NCBI RefSeq assembly: GCF_030867145.1
Contig: NC_134415.1
Coordinates: forward strand, 7,976,417-8,040,416
Source: Opisthocomus hoazin
Taxonomy: Eukaryota; Chordata; Aves; Opisthocomiformes; Opisthocomidae
Direction of reading: 5' to 3'
DNA: 64,000 bases
Both the position numbers and the translations under genes were made by a program. This document shows positions 60,422-64,000 of this stretch, in pieces. The number at the start of each line of letters is the position of its first letter. The first letter of the stretch is position 1. A model generated the notes under the pieces. It saw only the letters and a program-made list of their open reading frames with translations, did not search any database and was not told the DNA's origin.

Positions 60422-63400
60422 CTTTTTCCAGTGAACCACTCTGAGGTCTTGCTGTGTTTTTCTGCAGGATCTTGTTTCCCTTCCTTCTTTTTCTCCGCAC
60501 GGTCCCAGAGCCGTGCTCCCAGCCTGCGCCTCACCCACGTACGCATCCTCTGTAGGGCCTGTCCGAACCAGTGCTCCTCACCCGCTCCCCGATGCCCCAG
60601 TGTTCCTCCTTCCCTCCTAATCAAGGGCTGCCCTGCGTCCTTCTCCTGCAGATATACACTCCTTCCTCCATGGCTTTTATCTGCATCCTTCTCTTGGGGC
60701 CGAAGTCCTGCAGGGTAGTAGCAAAATGGCCAGAGCTGAGACAGCGAGGGTGATGGTTGCTGGAGGGTGCTACCACCTCTCCTTCTTCGATCCGTAATGA
60801 ATTCTGGAGGCTGCTCTCCCAGAACTGAGAGGGGAGAGGCTGGGAATAGTCCTTGAAGTTTTGGAGTCGATCGGATGCGGGTGATATCGGGCCAAGGAGC
60901 CCACCAAAGCAGTGCCATCGCTGCTGAAAGCAAGACCTGCCAGCTCAACCTGCGGGAACCTGAGGGCAGATTACAGCCCCCGCCAGCGCACGGCCGGGAG
61001 TCCGGCCCTTCGATGTTGGTGACAATCTTTGTGGAGTCTCTGCTGAGAGGAGAGCTCTGGTAGGACCAGCGGGACCTTGCCTCCGCTCCGAGGTGCCTCC
61101 TGATTTTCTGGCATAGCTGCCGTTTTCATTCCTACTGGAGAGGGCAGGTTGCTCCAGAGGATTTTCCAGAAAGCTGAATGAACCTGGGTGTCGGTGGGCT
61201 GCTTGCCTAGGTGAGGATTATGTGGTTTTTGCCAACAGCTCCGAAGCCCCTAATGCAGCTGCCGGAGCTGCTCGCACACAGCTGCTCGTCTTTGCCTGCA
61301 GGAGCGAGCTGCTGGTAGCCATTTTGGAAACACTGAAACTTCTGATTTTCGTTGAAAACGATCCATCGTTTTCCACGTGCCCGCTTTAGGCGTGGGTTTT
61401 GAGACGCACCATTCCAACAGCAGTTCAGGTGATGTCCTCCTTTCGCGTTGGTGCTGGTCCCGAAGCCGGGCACACTGAAAAGAGAAGAATCTTAGAGAAA
61501 AAGAAAAATTCCCATCCAACAGTGTTTGTTTAGTGCCATAGGGGAAAAAAAAAAAGACACCGATGCAAACGAGAGTATCATCAGGCGCAGCCCGTTGACA
61601 CAAACAGGCTTTGGACAGGCTGATGGGGAGCCACTGATCCTGCAGAGGTTTACAACCGCCGGTAACTTTATTCCCAGGAGCATCGCTGTGACAGTAAAGC
61701 CACGCGCACTCACGCGTTCGCAGGACGAGAGCGCGCTTCCCCGAGAGCCGCTCGTCAGCAGCCTGCTGCCTGCTGCCGGGCCTTGCAGGCTGGAGCTGGC
61801 TGCTGATGGCAGGAGCTGGCGGAGGGTCCAGCACCAGAGACCCCACCGGGGATGGAGGGGGGTCACCACGCCAGCCCCCTGCAAGGCGGGACGTGCCAGA
61901 GGGACTCGGGCAGCGCTCGGTGCCTGCCTTTTGCGGTACGCAGGGTGTTGTGCCCTTTATTAACTCCTTGAAGATGGCTGTGTTGAACGCCGGTGTCTGG
62001 TGTTAACTTCTGAAGAGCTGTGAGGCACTGCCTGAGCAGAGCCTGCCTGGAAAAGGAAGCAGCAGCAGGACACCGGCGTGCCACTACTTCACTGATATCT
62101 CCTGAAATACAGAGATGCTACGAGTGCTGCTGTTCTGCTGTGATTTTTTTGCTCTAGAAAGCTTGGGCTAGTTACCAGGGGATCGCAGTGCGAGCGAGAG
62201 CCCGGGTGCGGCAGCTTCGGCTCCGTTGGTGGGCTCTGCGCGAGGCTGTTGGGAGCAGAAATTGCACGCTTTCTTTAAAAAAGGAAACAATTCTGTTTTT
62301 AACCGCGCCGTTGACTTTACGCCCTCTTTTCAAGTAGCACCAGGAAAAAAAGCAGCGAGGAAAAAGATCATGGAAATACTTGAGCAATTCAGAGGTTACT
62401 ACCCTCCAAAGAGAAATAAAAACTTCAGAGGGATACTTCCAGATGCCAGAAGAAAGGGCAATTGATGTGGAAAAGCTTCCGCCCCTTATCCCCGGGCTGG
62501 GTAAATAGGCATGTCGGGTTATCCCATTTACACCCCTCCTCGGCGCTCCGCGCCGCGAGCCCCGCCGTGGGCGAGGGGGACAGGAATGCGGTGGCCGGGG
62601 GCTTCCCGGGGTGCCGGCCGGGTGACCCTTTCCCAAAATAAACAGGAAACCCGGGAATCTGTGACCCCTCGGCGACACCGCGCCGGCTCTGCTCCCCGCC
62701 TTCCGCGCGGGAGGCGACGGGCTTCCGAGCACCCTCCGAAATCTGGACGGGGTGAGGGCTCCACAGGAAACATTGCAGAATAAGAGCAGAAACAGATCGT
62801 CTGTTGAAAATATTACGGAGGGCTTTAAAACTCCTTCTGTTTGAGCCCCCGGATGGTTGTATTCTGTGTCTGGCTTCGTCCCCCAGCGCCGACGGCGTGC
62901 AAAGCGCTGGCTCGCTGCGAGGTGTGGGCAGAGCTTCCCTTCCGGCGAGCGATGAAGGGCTGGTCTGCCCCAGCACAGCGAGGAGAGGACCGCCAGCGTT
63001 TCGCAGCTGGGCTGGGGAGTTCGGGCTGGGAAATGCTTTTTCCCAGTTTGAGGGAGCTGGTGACCAGGTCCTCGCACGAAATAAAAGTCAAAACCCGGAG
63101 CCAGAGCTATTAAAGCCATTTCCAGCATGGGAGTTCCTGCGTTACTGAACGTCCCCCCTGAAGCAGCAAACTGGCTGACAGCTCCAGCTGGCAAACCACC
63201 TCCTGGACCCGCCAGAAGAGCCGGCATCCCCGATGGCCTCCCTGCCTTGGACCCCCCAGTCTGGGGCCGGGCAAGACCACCGCTGCCGGGCGAGGCAGCT
63301 GGGATGAAGGCAGCCTCGGCTGCTGCTGACCTCAGGGTTTCCTGCCAGCACCAGCGGGTTTGTAGTCCCCCTCTTCTGCCTCGTTGTCCCCGCAGGGAGT

Positions 63401-63772
63401 GAGTGCCTGGAGGGGCTGGGGGCTCTGGGGGGCAGGCGCTGATGGGTTTGGCCTCTGTGCAGAACCCCTTGTTCAAAGAGACCTGGAGGGAGAGAATAAA
63501 GGGGAGATGGATTTTCTCTTTGCCTAGCAATTGCTAGGGTTCTATAGGTACCAAACACCTCGCCCTTCCTGCCCGTGCCCCCCTTGTCGCCCCAGCCTCA
63601 CGGGGGCTGCTCTTTAGGGGAAACCCTACAACGTATGGAGGGACACACAGCTGCTAGAGCAGAGTCTCTGGAACAGATCACTCTTCCTTCAGGAGGAATG
63701 TCGGGCGTTGGCGTGCGAACGATGCGGGTGAGCGTGTTGGGCTGCTGCCTCGGTTTGTTCCAGGCACCTTGA
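60422..63772. other. Intergenic DNA with a small CpG-rich patch
   Basis: CpG dinucleotides cluster at about 62530-62750. A minus-strand open frame (first ATG at 63227, stop at 62172, 351 codons) runs through it but has no recognisable domain. Nothing else is supported. Confidence 0.55.
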
Positions 63773-63870
63773 ATCGTGGAATCATAGAATCATTAAGGTT
63801 GGAAAAGACCTCTAAGATCATCAAGACCAACCGTCAACCCGTCACCACCGTGCCTACCTGAGGTAGGGTT
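63773..63870 (-). mobile_element. CR1 3' tail fragment, distinct subfamily
   Basis: The plus strand reads GAATCATAGAATCATTAAGG, then TTGGAAAAGACCTCTAAGAT and CATCAAGACCAACCGTCAAC, the inverted terminal portion of a widespread avian CR1 subfamily. Only about 100 bp are recognisable. Confidence 0.9.
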
Positions 63871-64000
63871 GGCGTGCCCACGCTTCTGCTAGTCATTGCA
63901 GCTGTATTATTTCAATTTTGCAATGTAACGAATTAACAGAAGAGTGCCCAAATCTGAGAAAACCTAAAACACAAATTAAATTCGTTTCTGCTCCCTCTCC

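Noticed and set aside
1-64000. tRNA, rRNA, CRISPR arrays, full-length LTR elements or viral insertions
   Set aside because: No cloverleaf-type gene, spaced repeat array, paired LTR or viral-type coding region could be supported by reading the sequence.

Overview
This is vertebrate nuclear DNA, almost certainly from a bird. The evidence is a set of CR1 non-LTR retrotransposon fragments with typical avian octamer 3' ends (repeats of ATTCTGTG), the lack of mammalian Alu/L1-type repeats, and one recognisable protein-coding gene whose product is nearly collinear with vertebrate IRF2BP2. The species cannot be named from the sequence.

Layout. Positions 1-51500 form a gene-poor stretch with no coding region I can support. 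It holds CR1 fragments in both orientations, with a dense run of mostly plus-strand copies at 39.7-50.7 kb. It also holds three older MIR-like SINE remnants, two short tandem duplications and several AT-rich blocks that look like candidate conserved noncoding elements. Positions 52.5-54.7 kb are the AT-rich 3' UTR of IRF2BP2, with several possible poly(A) signals. Positions 54747-56730 on the minus strand are the two-exon IRF2BP2 coding sequence, 584 residues, with an N-terminal zinc finger in exon 1 and a C-terminal C3HC4 RING in exon 2. The gene lies in a very GC-rich CpG island (about 54.7-58.25 kb) that continues upstream as a TATA-less-looking promoter. Positions 58.3-64 kb are upstream intergenic DNA. 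They contain the longest CR1 copy, which keeps part of the reverse transcriptase, and a second, smaller CpG-rich patch near 62.5-62.75 kb.

How it fits together. IRF2BP2 is a nuclear transcriptional corepressor/coregulator. A single short gene alone in a large noncoding interval, with several candidate regulatory blocks on both sides, fits a developmentally or immune-regulated locus under long-range control, but that is inference. I found no operon-like system, CRISPR array, virus or novel multi-gene system. The most useful leads are the regulatory candidates, the retained-intron reading frame, two long unexplained open frames and the CR1 cluster.
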